Of a stretch of DNA of 64,000 nt, positions 38,801 to 50,109 are shown one piece after another (the stretch's first letter is position 1; every line of letters begins with the position of its first letter). Location: contig OZ176050.1 in the NCBI GenBank assembly GCA_964247055.1, forward strand, positions 11,284,001 to 11,348,000, written 5' to 3'. Under the pieces are notes generated by a model. The model was not told where the DNA came from, ran no database searches, and was given only the letters and a program-made list of their open reading frames with translations. The position numbers and the translations under genes were made by a program. Source of the stretch: Paragordius varius (taxonomy: Eukaryota; Nematomorpha).

Positions 38801-41800
38801 ACGTTTTATTTTAGTATATATGATAAATGTTGATGAAGCTCTCCTCGTTTTTAACACATTAATTTAGGGAATGTAAGATCGCATTTTATTTTTTTATCAG
38901 CCCATTCAATATATAAAAACTAAAATTCTCTTATTTCAAAGATATACCCCATAAATAAGATCAGCAATGTAATTAATACGTTCCGCAAGTAAATAAGCAA
39001 TAACGAGAGATCGATGACTCCCATGTCTTTGGGAAGTTATGGCCCATTGACAAAGGGTAAAAACAATCGATTTTTCCACTTTCAAGAGCAAAGGCACCTA
39101 TAAAACAAAATATATGATTATGTTAAATGGCTAGTTCAATTATCTATATACAATTAAATCAAAAATATTTTAAATGAATATGTATGATCGTCTTTAATTT
39201 TTATTTAAAGGCAATAAACACTATAATTTGCTTATTTAACACAGTGATCAGGTTAATATATATATAATTTAAAGGGTCCATACATTTAGAACGATTTCTC
39301 TTTCATATATTTCGTTTGGTTGCTGATATAATTTGGTCTGGAGTGATTTCAGAAAATTGTCATCCTTGTCGCATTTGCAAAAATCGTAATTATCCAACGC
39401 ATGTAGAATATCAATGATTTGTGTTAATAAGTGTCCTATAATGATAAAAAAAATCACTGATTCTACGCATATTTAAAAAGAGTTGAGAGCAAAGTGGCAC
39501 AGATACTCTAGCTTGAAAAGCATAAGATCAACTATAAAAGTTAATATTTCAAAACGAAAAAACTTAATATCAATCATAAAAAAACGAAAGGTTATATTTA
39601 AAATTTGTAGTTATTTACCTAACATGATAGTTTTGTTCCGCTTGTAAGGCCATAAATCCTCTACTGCACAACTTCTTTGTGAAATCAAATGTTCATTATC
39701 CTGTAAACAATCAACTACCTAAAAACACAAAAAAATTACCTGTAATTTAAAAATTAATCATTAACTGTAAAAAAATATCATAAAGTTAGGTAAAAACGCG
39801 TCTTTAAAAAATTATCAACAGTTTTGTTATGTAATAAAAAATTGTATAAAAACCGAATATCCCGTATAACTAAGGCGTGGTAACATTGAGGGAGGGATGG
39901 GTACAACATCTAAAACTGAGGCCCAAAACCAACCAGCATTTCTATAGCAGGCTGTGTCTGAAATACCTAATAGGGATAAAATGTTTAATTTACAGAAATG
40001 ATAAAGATAAAACATAAAAAACCAAAACATATTGATTAAAATAACAATATTTTTATTAAATTTATGTTTTTAACCCATTGTTTTGGGTTGCGAAATAGGG
40101 AATGGAGACGTAAATTGGTTGATAACACCTTTAATTTTATTCATATATGTGATTATACAGGTAGTATAGGTAAAATCAATAATTAAAATATAGTTTTTGT
40201 TTTTCAAATTCAAATATTTTTTACAAACAATATAATTCCGGTTCCATTGTTTTTGAAAAAAAAATGGTTCCTGTTAAAATTTTAATTTTAAATTATTGAA
40301 AAAGTTAAAATTTAATGCTATTTAAAGGTTAATAAACGATGCATTGTTATTTAAGGCCTTAAGATTAAAAATGATTTTTTGTAAATGAATAAAAAGATTT
40401 TGATAAAAAACTAAGTTAATAAAACGTAGATTTTAAAATTAGAGTGTTGAAGTTGAATCAAAAAGTAAAAAAGTTAACCTTAAATGACTAGAAATAGTAA
40501 TTAAATTTCGCAGACAAACAATAATAGTCTTACTACATTACAAAAAAATACATAACAATCTCTCCATTTAATATAACTCATTTATAAAAATTTTAAAATA
40601 TGCACACAACTACACCAGAAGAACTTTAGATTACCATTGAATTATAAAGAAAAATAAATGTATAACTTTCATTTAACGGATTATGGATTTGTATTGGAGG
40701 AGTAAAGGAATTCAGGCTAATAGACCATTTATGAAAGCCATTCCATACAAAAGCTGTAGGACACTTTAAGCAAAGTATGGATAACATGTCACTCAGCGTC
40801 AGTATAATGTATCTAAACAAATATTAATTATTGCGACAATAAAAAAATTGATTTCAAAATTTACATAAATTTCATAATTTTTAAAATGTATTAATAAAGT
40901 AAAGTTATTTAACCATATCATTTTATTCAAAAGATGCCTTTAATATTTTTATTGATTAAGAAAGATTTATTAATATTTAAAAAAATCAAAAATTAAAGTA
41001 TAAACCTGTGCCGAGGACAATCATGATAATTTTGTACCAAGAGAGTAGAAACGGGAGTTTCGCGCAACATATTCTCAAATACACGTTTGGCATTATAATC
41101 AGAAGCGTTAGGATCATCAATTCTAAAATAATATATGTAATAAAATTATAAACAATATGAAGACTTTTTAAGCAATTTGTTCTGTATCCAAAACATTTGA
41201 AAAAAAAACTCAAGAGTTTTAAGATTAGAATGGATCATGAAACCAGGGTACTAAGAATATCCGTTTCTTAAATAATTAATTATTTTCAAAAAAGTTAGTA
41301 AACTTCTTTCTATAAAAACAAATTCGTATTTGAATTTGAAAATTCGTTCCAAACCATTTACGTTGAGTGAAAATAATAATCTAATTAAGCGTTATGTCAA
41401 ACTAAACTTAGACATAATTTAAATTATACACTCTATTGATGCTTTATATGTTTAACCTATGACTATGCAGTTATAGTTCATTATATGATCAATTTAAATC
41501 GTCTGACATGTTTCGTTTTATTTTAACACTTCATCGAAGCTGTTGATATTCAAAATTGAAGGTAGCTGAATTGAGATTAAATTAAAGTTAGGAATGTGAT
41601 CCCTTTGCTGGTATCCTAGGCCTTCTCCTTGATGTACTTCTATATATTATACGGTTTAAGCACTTTTTGACATATATTTCAGTGGTATAATACCGTGCTA
41701 TATTGATCCAATCTTACAGCAGATAGATTTTTCATGCAAGCTATTTGGCTTAAATTTAACGCTTGGTAATTCTGTTAAGCGAAGGCATTAGTGAGCTTTT

Positions 41801-44800
41801 ATAATTATCAATATACTGATGGTTGCGGTGAGAAGGTTTGGTATAACATTTCCTCTATAAAATAAACGGTTGTGCATGTCAAATTAGCCTTAAGCCTTGA
41901 TTGCTTTTAGAGAAAATATTGTAGTGTAGATTTTCAAATTAACGGATGTTAAACATAGGCAATCAGTGTGAATTAACAAATTTAAGAAATAATAGGTAAA
42001 AATGGAGCCGAGTAATTATAAACACAAGTCAAAACTCGAGTACGGTGCCGAGACCGTATATAGGCTTAAGCAAAAAAATGTTAATTGGTATAAACTTACT
42101 TTCTTCTTTTTAATGGGAGACGACTGACGCTTTAAAAATGAACCCACTTTAGTGGGCCGTATGTCAGCAATAATAAAATGACCATTTATATGAGTTAACT
42201 GTATAGCAATGGTCAAATATTGGCATGCATAGCCGTTGTTCATATTTTTTTCAAAATTAGATAATTTTTTTGTTTTTTCATAAACTTTAACATGTTTTTC
42301 CATAAAATATGTGTTTGATTAAAACAAGATATAAAATAAAAGACAAAATACATAATTCTTCATGAGTGTATAAAATTTTCAAATTTTAAAGAACTTGCTT
42401 TTAAACAAAAAGTTCCAACTTTTAAAACCCGTTTTTTGAAAAATTAACGATTGCAAATATGGGGTGCATTGCGGCATATAAACATACCTAAAAGATTGTT
42501 GGCATTGGTGATTAACTGCTTCTTTGAGATCATAAATAGCTTGTTGAGTATAGATATACAATAAAACTGAACAGAAATAACTCAGGCGTCTGGCTAGAAA
42601 ATAAGATGATGATATGGTCTCCACATACTATAAAATAAACAAAATATAAATGCGCTAAAAAATATGCAAAATATTAAGCAATGATTCCTTTGGTGTTGAA
42701 ACCTACTTTAATTATTTTCCTTTAGAGCATTTTGGTTAAGTAATATTAGTTTACAATATGCTTTTGTTATAGTGATTTTACACATGCCAATTGTGGTAAT
42801 ATTAATTAAATATGGACCGACTATAAAATTATATCGTTATTATTTTTACAAATACACATTTAAATTTAAAAATAAATTATAATATGTATTAACAATGTAT
42901 TTTCTTAATAAATTTATTTAACAACAAACTAACTTTTATGGCAAATGGAAGGATTATATCCAAAAGATCATCTTTCAAAATCGGTTGATTTTTTGGTTTT
43001 ACGTCAATACTTTTTTCCAATAACTCACATACAAACGTTGCCATTTCTTGAACATCTAACAATTTTTCCTACAAAAAATCAATCGTATAAAATATAAAAG
43101 CCTTAGAAAATAAGGGTCAGAAAAACTTAATACTTATTTCATGATTTGTGCTTTAAGTAAAAATTTGCAATAAAACAGTTAGTAAAAATGCATAAAGTGT
43201 AATTGACATCAAGTTAGCACAATAAGTGTAAGATTTAGGCTTAATTATATGTTAAAGAGATACTGACAAGCCATCCTATACAATTAAAATCCCTATTTAT
43301 ATTATTTTAGCGGAAATATAACCTTATACAGATACCAAACAAGTGATTCAAGATAACGCCATATAGTGAGACTATTTGTCAAATCTTGTGTTAAATACCA
43401 GGGTGGTGAGTTAGGCGAATTTGCAGAATCAAATAAGGTATCTGCCAAGCTACCATATAAAAAAGATATTTTAGTGTAATTATAAAACTTATGAAAAAAT
43501 AATTTTGTAAATATAAGTGTGATAATACTATTATTTTGACAAAAATACCATATCTTGAAAACTTATAATACATTTATCGGCAAAATAAGTTTTAAATAAA
43601 ATATAGGATAAAAATGGCAAAAATCAAAACTAACTTTGCATAAGTAGTTATTCCTGTTGGTGCGCTTCCAGTATTTGCCGCCGTATTTAATGAAGGTGAA
43701 TTAAGAAGGTTATCAAAGAGACCTCCACCACTCATAAGGTTTGAGGCGACATTGTTTGTCGCATTAGTGTTATAAGACAAAGAAGTTGTGCTATTATTGT
43801 TGTTGAAACTTAAAGGTTTCCCTGCTCCAGACAAATCGTCGCATGCAGAATTTTGAGAAAATTGCAATAAATTATTTATTCTGTCAAGCAGTTCTCGGAG
43901 AATTCGACAAAACATTACCGTCCATTCTTTTGTAAAAAAAACCACACAAGAGAGTTAACAACAGATAATTAATTTAATAAATATATTTTTTAATTGCCGC
44001 GCATCAAATTAGGTTTTTAACATTAATTTTCAACAAATTTTATTAATATTAATGAGCTTTATACATCTTTACAAGTTTGGTTATATAGTATTTTATATCT
44101 AAATTAGTAACATTAGAAATTGGATATATAAAAAATATTATTTAATTGAATTAAAAATTATAAAATAGCCACAAATCTAATATCAAACATGGTTTAATTA
44201 AACTCAAATATTAAAAAAACGTTCTTAATTTAGATGGAATTTGTAAAAAAAACTATAATAAATTTCTCGATTATTAGTTTATGTAAAGTTAAAATATAGA
44301 TAATTGTAATTAACGTAAAAATCACAGGATCAATCAGACTAAATACCTAATGAAGGATCATTAATCTGCTTTTTCTTCAATTTATTTTCGGCAACTAAAT
44401 TGGCATGTGCAGCATGTAATTTAATAACCCAACAGGCCCTGATCCATGTAACTTTGTATTCAAATAAATGTGCTAATAGGTCCTCACGTTTGTTAAATAT
44501 AGGTACCTAAATTTGTGTTAGTAAATTAAAAAAAAACCTTTTTGATTAAAAGGCTTAGGGGCTTGTTCGCGTTTAAATCTTTGAACCAAGCATCAATAGA
44601 TGTTTTGGATCTTATAGTAGCCTATAATACATTAATAAAATCTAATATTTTTACGGGCCAAAAAATATCTCGCATGTTCATAGCTGGTTTTTTCTTTGTA
44701 TCAACCACCAAAGTATTTAGTTCTTTCTTTCGTTTGAGAATATTCCCAAAGGAAACACCTATAGAATCTTTTATGACACGTATCGATTTGCATGAGCCAT

Positions 44801-45009
44801 ACTATTGTTATGATGAAAGTAAACCTCCTCCAAATATGGGTAATTTTCAAAATAGCCTTGCTTGACACTAACCGTAGAAAGTTCATCCTATATTTCATAT
44901 TCAATTTATGTACTTCTTTTTGCTTCACATCCTGAGGATATATATCTGGCGGACCGATTTTGGGTTTTTTCAATGGTCTTTTCTCAGGTATTGGGGGTAA
45001 GCAAGACAT
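22330..45009 (-). CDS. MED12: Mediator complex subunit 12 (MED12), whole gene, about 43 exons
   Basis: MED12 links the CDK8/cyclin C kinase module to core Mediator in the nucleus and activates CDK8. The start at 45009 gives MSCLPPIPEKRPLKKPKIGP followed by PDIYPQD, colinear with the start of human MED12. Landmarks in order: VSVKQGY (the cyclin C/CDK8-activating segment), DAWFKDLNANKPL, YFLARRLSYFC, LCLKCPTAFVW, LCQWAITSQRHGSHR, FQNILFQYLD, KRYSFVCNAI, GEWLGAFKALCCP, AGARLTCYLLYRLF, LICYPHGF, WLIAPFIARL, MRLNLVADMFDVL, NPWDMIEG, and a Q/N/P-rich tail ending QHPQNKPPQY. All junctions are GT-AG and phase-consistent. Coding length is about 11.2 kb (3,741 codons), far longer than human MED12, mostly through Asn/Ser/His-rich inserts. 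One in-frame TAA sits in conserved sequence at 32897-32895. The exon 20/21 and 33/34 joins are the least certain. Exon lists are in the block entries. Confidence 0.93.
22523..23096. mobile_element. hAT-type MITE split by a foldback element, last MED12 intron
   Basis: Left end TAGGGGTGACCAACATGCCG, right end ACGTTAAGCCCCTC. Internal order follows the copy at 33151. The element is opened at about 22630 and resumes at about 22916. Confidence 0.65.
22631..22915. mobile_element. Foldback-type element, TTCACCC subtype, nested copy
   Basis: Left end TATACATTTAAAATTCAAAT, right end GAACTGTAAATGGTATA. The left arm has four units like TTCAAATTCACCCTTGAACA with a period of 21 nt; the right arm has two inverted units. 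Core is AT-rich. No frame. Confidence 0.75.
24507..24689 (-). other. MED12: Two possible phase-1 cassette exons in MED12
   Basis: 24689-24618 (72 nt, DIYLLKNPKIKVLIKEF...) and 24542-24507 (36 nt, DIEKHTKTKKSS) have AG and GT borders, stay open, and begin and end in phase 1 like their neighbours, so they could be included or skipped freely. They do not resemble MED12. Confidence 0.3.
28673..28700. repeat. (TA)n abutting a MED12 splice acceptor
   Basis: The TA run ends 3-4 nt from the AG that precedes exon 31 (28668). Confidence 0.9.
29865..29891. repeat. (TA)n forming a MED12 splice donor
   Basis: Intron after exon 29 starts GTATATATAT directly from the exon end at 29893, so the microsatellite is the donor sequence. 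Confidence 0.88.
32338..32352 (-). other. MED12: AT-hook motif in MED12 exon 25
   Basis: Reads KRKKRGRPPTT at the end of a basic, Ser/Lys-rich exon (GKKLKASLMKN, GKRKKRGRPP). RGRPP is the core of an AT-hook, a minor-groove DNA-binding motif. It falls in a lineage-specific insert between conserved MED12 blocks. Confidence 0.65.
32895..32897 (-). other. MED12: In-frame TAA within conserved MED12 exon 24
   Basis: Codons before the stop read LSTLDLWSLRISYLELALTL then KQ, matching human [20 protein letters not shown] then KQ. Codons after it, in the same frame, read TREMDINTLYELIAKITVQI, matching NEMNSLLENIAKATIEVFQ. No AG is available to end an intron covering the stop without deleting conserved residues. 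The TAA would be codon 2135 of about 3,740. Confidence 0.8.
33151..33428. mobile_element. hAT-type MITE in MED12 intron 23, best-preserved copy
   Basis: Starts CAGGGGTGTCCAACATGCGG and ends with the inverted GTTGGCCACCCCTG. Flanks ATCTACAG and ATCTATAA agree at 6 of 8 positions, as expected for a decayed 8-bp hAT target duplication. 278 bp, no frame. Confidence 0.82.
37155..43926 (-). other. MED12: MED12 exons 7-20
   Basis: Exons 43926-43635, 43449-43323, 43068-42934, 42627-42488, 41122-41006, 40812-40667, 39957-39854, 39718-39619, 39435-39284, 39097-38948, 38643-38478, 38185-38001, 37779-37710, 37645-37155. They carry the rest of the N-terminal domain (EWTVMFCRILREL, ARRLSYFC) and the start of the LCEWAV domain (LCQWAITSQRHGSHRSLVIA). 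Introns here are 60 nt to 1.4 kb. The last donor (AAC|GT at 37154) is chosen because only it keeps the phase-0 join to exon 21; that join is uncertain. Confidence 0.78.
44347..45009 (-). other. MED12: MED12 exons 1-6 with five ultrashort introns
   Basis: Exons 45009-44914, 44887-44825, 44801-44780, 44758-44655, 44621-44538, 44506-44347. Introns are 26, 23, 21, 33 and 31 nt, all GT...AG. The spliced product reads KQKE|DELSTVSVKQGY, LEE|YGSCKSIR|VSF and DIFWP|ATIRSK, then LLIKK|VPIF. Without gaps this matches the human order KQKEDELTALNVKQGF, DEHGSAKNV, DNFWLVTARSQ, LAKKVPIF. It encodes the N-terminal Med12 domain. Confidence 0.85.
44780..44801 (-). other. MED12: 22-nt MED12 microexon
   Basis: Codes YGSCKSI plus the first base of Arg. 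It is flanked by a 23-nt intron (44824-44802) and a 21-nt intron (44779-44759). The residues align with HGSAKNV of human MED12, which supports the splicing. Confidence 0.75.
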
Positions 45010-46189
45010 TTCAGATGATATCACATTTATTTACGCCAACATTGATATCCATATGATGGTGGGTTAAAAAATAAGAGGTTGAATAAAGCATAGGCCCTGC
45101 CGTCAAATAAAAAAGTTAATTAGTTTTTTGACTAATTGATGAATTGTAATAAAAGTCTCAAAAAAGTAATGTGTATTTTATATTACTTGGTTAAAAACTC
45201 CCTTAATATGCTTAAATTTGGTAAAATAATTTCTGTACTAATTAAACGGTTTTGGCAATTAATTCGGTACTTTCGAGTTTAATTAACTCAAAAAAATTAA
45301 AGAACTATTTATATTTGAATAAATTTCGTAAGTGCAACTTAAGGGTAAAACATTTTAGCGGGATTAAGAGTCCACGAAATAATAACCGCAAAAATATGTA
45401 TGATAGATAAATATGATAGCATTCTCATGATGATTTTGTTTTAGGTTTTACCAGTGATGTAAGAAAGTTATAAACTTTTGTCGTGCTGCTCCATACCAGA
45501 GAATGAATCTGCACACATTTTGTTAAATTTGAACGCTAAATCCGTTTCCAAAAAATCACTAAAATGCTTCATAAACTAATTACATATGAAAATCAAAACA
45601 GTTTTATTTAGATAGTGGCTACAAGTATATTAGGACACCTCCTAAATAACCAAGTTGCTTATAATAAAGGCGAAAAGGCCGAGATTCAGCGATAAAAAAA
45701 TTTAAAAATATCAACTAAAATATTTTCAAACAATGGATATTTTCAAAAATGTGATTATAAATATTTTGTTGAAGTGTACTCATACTATTTTTAAGACATG
45801 ATGGAAACGGTATCAAAACGCTTTAAGATATTATAAAAACACTTATTTTCTATTTTTTGATAATGCTGAACATTTTTACTTCATGTTTCTAATTAAAGCT
45901 TCGCTTGCTTTCTAATTTTTGTAAATATTTACAATAAACAAATTTATTTTTAAATAGCAAATGTATATTTTAATAAAAATACTGAGGTAAGATCTAAATG
46001 TTCGGCATCATCGGGTTATATATGAAAGGTGTTTTTAGAACCACTATGCCTCAAAAGAATATGAAGTACGCTTTAATAAAATTTTGCTAAATATGAAATT
46101 TTAAAGCTGCATTTTTAAAAATATATTTTCGATGGTTATTAATGTTTATATTTATCATAAAATTTTATGGAAAAAGTTTTTATAATATA

Positions 46190-46381
46190 CAGTATGAGTA
46201 AGTTTACATTGCTACGAAGTTATTTATTTTTGCCAAGTAGCATTTAAAATAAAGGGCAGTATTATTGGCTTATAGTTATTTTTTTCACTTTTTAATATTA
46301 TTAGTCAATAATACTCTTTGCTGCATATGCTATTTGGCAAAAAATAAATAACTTTCTAGCAATATATACGTACTCATATTG
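46190..46381. mobile_element. Mariner-type MITE, CAGTATGAGTA family, copy 1
   Basis: Ends CAGTATGAGTAAGTTTACAT and (inverted) GTACTCATATTG, with TA on both sides. The inner tract AAGGGCAGTATTATTGGCTT is shared with the copy at 55249. About 190 bp, no frame. Confidence 0.8.
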
Positions 46382-47165
46382 TATATATACATGTGTATAT
46401 ATATTGGGTGTTTTGTAAAAATTTTAATATTTTATCTGAGCTTTATATCATTTTTGCGCGATAAACTGGATAGACTAAATATATAGTTAAATATTAAAAT
46501 ATCTTACCTCATAATAAATTTTACTTAATTCGAATTTGACGTCAAAGTGTAATTTTTTAACTTTAATATTTCCAAGTCCTATAAGGACCTTCGGAAAAAT
46601 TGTAATATCTTAACTATTCAAGTAAAATTCGCTGAAGAGTTAATCTCGATTGTGGTAAATTTCGTTCGACCTAATACGACACAAAAATGTAAAATTTTAT
46701 TTTTGGCTAATAGCAGGAAAACAAAAATTAATCTTTTTTTCCAGCCTGTGAGCCGCATTCATTTTCAATGTATCCTGTAGCTTTTAGTTACAAGATATAT
46801 AATTTATAAATTTAGAATTGATTCCCCTTTTCTCACAGTGTAATACATTTTTTCCAGTTTCCCACCAAAATGGAGTGACCATATTAATTTAAAAATTTGT
46901 TGTTAAAATTATTTTTAAAAATCAATGATTATATGATACCATTTTTTTTCTTGTATCCAATTGAAATGGAATTACTATGTTGGTTTTTAAATATCTTATC
47001 CTTAACGTGTAGAGAAGCACAGACATAATCATTTACGTAGATTTTATTCAATCTATAGATTTGGAACATTTACACTATTAATTAATGATTCTGGCGAAAA
47101 ATTATAAACTATAGCGTCCATAAGCAATGACCCATAATGGAAAAAATGAACCACGTTATATATCA

Positions 47166-47215
47166 GTGGTACTCAAAACGCGGCCCAAGGGTCGCATCAG
47201 TCCCCATTTTTTTGT
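47166..47215. mobile_element. Isolated hAT-type terminal repeat
   Basis: CAGTGGTACTCAAAACGCGG then CCCAAGGGTCGCATCAG resembles the terminus at 16417-16452 (CAGTGAAACTCAAACCGTGG on the other strand). No partner end was located. Confidence 0.45.
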
Positions 47216-47424
47216 ACCCAGAGTTAATATTAAAATTTTATCATCAAAGGTTATGTTAGCGGTACATATTACAACTCACAAAGAAAGAAAATTATTTTTA
47301 TTTGAAATATAAAATAAATGATATTATGTTATTTTTAGTAATACATGAATGGATAAAAATAAAATAAAATTAGAATATTTTTTTACGGAAAGAACTCTTT
47401 TACTCATAGATGAAATTCTTTAAA

Positions 47425-47626
47425 GCAGGAATGACCAACACGTCCACCGATATGTGCAGCCCACGTATTATACGGAAAACAAAAATGTACTAAAATCGTA
47501 GTAAGATATTTTTAAACAAGTTTTCCTAATAAATCTATCCAAATAGCAGCCAACTTGAAAAAATTGTTATATTGTGTTTGCATTCTACAGTATGTGTGAA
47601 ACCTAATAAAATATTTATTAATGGAG

Positions 47627-47663
<37 letters not shown>

Positions 47664-47720
47664 ACGGCCCACCAATATTTTTGAGTTAAAAATGCGACCT
47701 ACGAAAACATTTGACATACC
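47425..47720. mobile_element. hAT-type MITE with internal TA microsatellite
   Basis: Begins GCAGGAATGACCAACACGTC, ends AAATGCGACC...TTTGACATACC, same order as the copy at 33151 but diverged. A TA run (47628-47660) lies inside. Confidence 0.6.
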
Positions 47721-48641
47721 TTAAAGGGTTAGGATATTTAAAAAAATAAATGAATATCAACCTTAATTTAGTATAAATACTAATAATTAACCAATATTTT
47801 GTAATGTTTCTCTAGATTTAATATATGCTCCAATTCTGTGAAATCATAACCAATATAAATTGATAAATAATAATTTATCCTATTTGATAACCTATAAAAT
47901 TGAAACATGAATTTCACGATTCGATTTTTTTGCATTTTTGAGGGATAGAGTATATTATTAAGTAGAATGGTGATTTAGTATTTTATTCATTCTCTGTGGT
48001 TTTCAGCATTTTAGAAATAATCTAAATATATACAATATTACCAATAGTACGGCTGAAAGCTCTGAGTTTACGGCTTAAACTGTACCGAATATTGAATTTG
48101 GCCAATACAAACCGTATAGCTTAATACAGGGTATGCCTGCATTTTTATTTTACTAATTTTTAAATTGGAATGTCATTTAATGGTTTGTTTGATTTTATAT
48201 TAGAACAAACTAAATTAATTGACCTTTTAAATTAAATGGATAATTAGTAAGTGAAGGTTTTAAACCATTTTACCTCTCTAATATATTCAAATGCTATGTA
48301 TATTATATTATCTAATTTATTTATATTTTCCGTAGAAACTATCCCTTTTTCCTTGTTTTTATTGATTTTTTGACTAAACCTCCCACGACATATACAGCAT
48401 ACACCTAAAAATGACAATATCATATCTTTATAACCTTAAGTCATATACATATCTTTTTTGTTAAATTTATTCTAAAAATATGGAAATACATCATTGTTAC
48501 GTGTGAAAGTTGTGACGAAAATCGATAATTCTTGGATAATAACATTTTTTCCATTTTTTCATTTTTTAGTTTCTCACTAACTTTAAAGATATCAATACCA
48601 GAGCAGAAATTCCCTTTTGTATTTTTTGTCATTATGGTTAT

Positions 48642-48725
48642 ATGGTAAATCACATTATTTTTTGGGCCTGTATTATACTGTACAATGGTGTGGTACAGGG
48701 AATATCTGGAAATTCAAATGCAACG
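48642..48725 (+). other. PAL: PAL first exon coding the signal peptide
   Basis: 28 codons with a hydrophobic core (IIFWACIILY) ending in phase 0 at AACG|GTAAGT and joining the acceptor at 49864/49865 in phase 0. The alternative, an unseen upstream exon, cannot be ruled out. Confidence 0.65.
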
Positions 48726-50072
48726 GTAAGTTTTTTAACTTTTTACTGTTAAAAACATTATATAAATCCTTAAAAAATGCTTTATTGAATTTCAAGTCCT
48801 CAATATTTAAATCTATCGTTTATACATCAAAAAAGTTATAAAATATCTTGCAACAAAAATAATAAAGGCCATGTGAATGAGTTTTAAGCCATGCATTTTT
48901 GTGAATAGACTAAGTTAATACTACACAAATCTTTTTAATAGCCTATATTTTTAAAGTTCAGATGAGAAATTTTTTAATTACCATTTTTCTCAAAAAAAAT
49001 TCAAAGATGTTAGAGGATATGGATGATTTTTTAAAGAAATGTATTTACGTCGGCTCAGCGGCTCATTGATTTGTTCCTAATAAATAATTTTATGGATATT
49101 AATGAAATTTATTTATTTGTTGATTTTCGTTCTCATTATTGATGTATACCATTTACAGTTCAAATTCACCCTTGCACATTTCAAATTTACCCTTGAACAT
49201 TTCAATCTCGAACGATTCAAATTCACCCTAAAATAAATTATGTGTTTTTTAAAATTGAAAATTACCTATATTTTTTTATATTTTTAAAAACTGAAATTTT
49301 GTTTAAAATTAAAATATACTGAAAAAATAAAAAGCAAGCCATATGATATATTTTATATTAATAATGAGTTTTGGCCCAAAAGCACATATTTTACTTCAGG
49401 GTGATTTTGATTTGTCAAGGGTGAATTTAAATTGTTCGAGGGTGAATTTGAATTGTTCGAATGTGAATTTGAATTGTTCAAGGGTGAATTCGAATTGTAA
49501 ATGGCATATGTTAAGTTTTTCTAAGAATGGCTAACTTTGATTAAAAATTTATAATATAGCATTTTTTTAGAATTAATTATAAACTTTTAATAAACAATAT
49601 TAATAAAATCCAAATTACTTTTGACGCTAAGAAAAGTATAATTGTTTCTTATCATTTATCTAAAAAATTCGTCACAAATAATGGAAAATTAATCATTTTT
49701 GCAATATATTCAGAAGATTGCATATGCAATTCATAAAAATTTTAAAATAGATTAATTACTCCAAAAACTGGACATATCCACCTAACTAAATTATTTACAA
49801 TCTCCACCAGTTTGAATTTAGTTTAAATTATAATAACTTTAATCTAATCTAATGAAATCTTTAGGGCCCCACAGTCATTTTGCCAAATGTAGGGCCATCC
49901 TCGGCATCATACATTGATTCAAGTAATTCCCCTATCGTCCTCAATCAAGATTGGAATTTACATGACGATATATATGGAAATTATTACATTGGAAATTGTA
50001 CTGCTGTCGATTTTGATTCACAGGGATACTTATATGTCTTACATCGGGGAAGTCGGATTTGGGACGCAAAGT

Positions 50073-50109
<37 letters not shown>

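Larger units (their letters stand above)
45010..48641. other. Divergent spacer between MED12 and PAL
   Basis: 3.6 kb between two start codons pointing away from each other, so both promoters must lie here. No TATA box or initiator can be told apart from the AT-rich background. The spacer holds a mariner-type MITE (46190), a hAT-type end (about 47166-47215) and a hAT-type MITE (47425). Confidence 0.45.

Noticed and set aside
44542-44865. 107-codon plus-strand frame at the MED12 start
   Set aside because: It lies opposite exons 2-5 of MED12, whose minus-strand product aligns with the known protein.
44701-45024. Single 107-codon minus-strand frame as MED12 exon 1
   Set aside because: Unspliced reading loses homology after KQKE; the spliced reading through tiny introns recovers the conserved DEL..VKQGY and later blocks. 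Its apparent start at 45024 is GTG, and the first ATG is at 45009.
49343-49534. Frame with repeated SRVNLNC motif
   Set aside because: Same reason: the right arm of the foldback element at 49145-49508.
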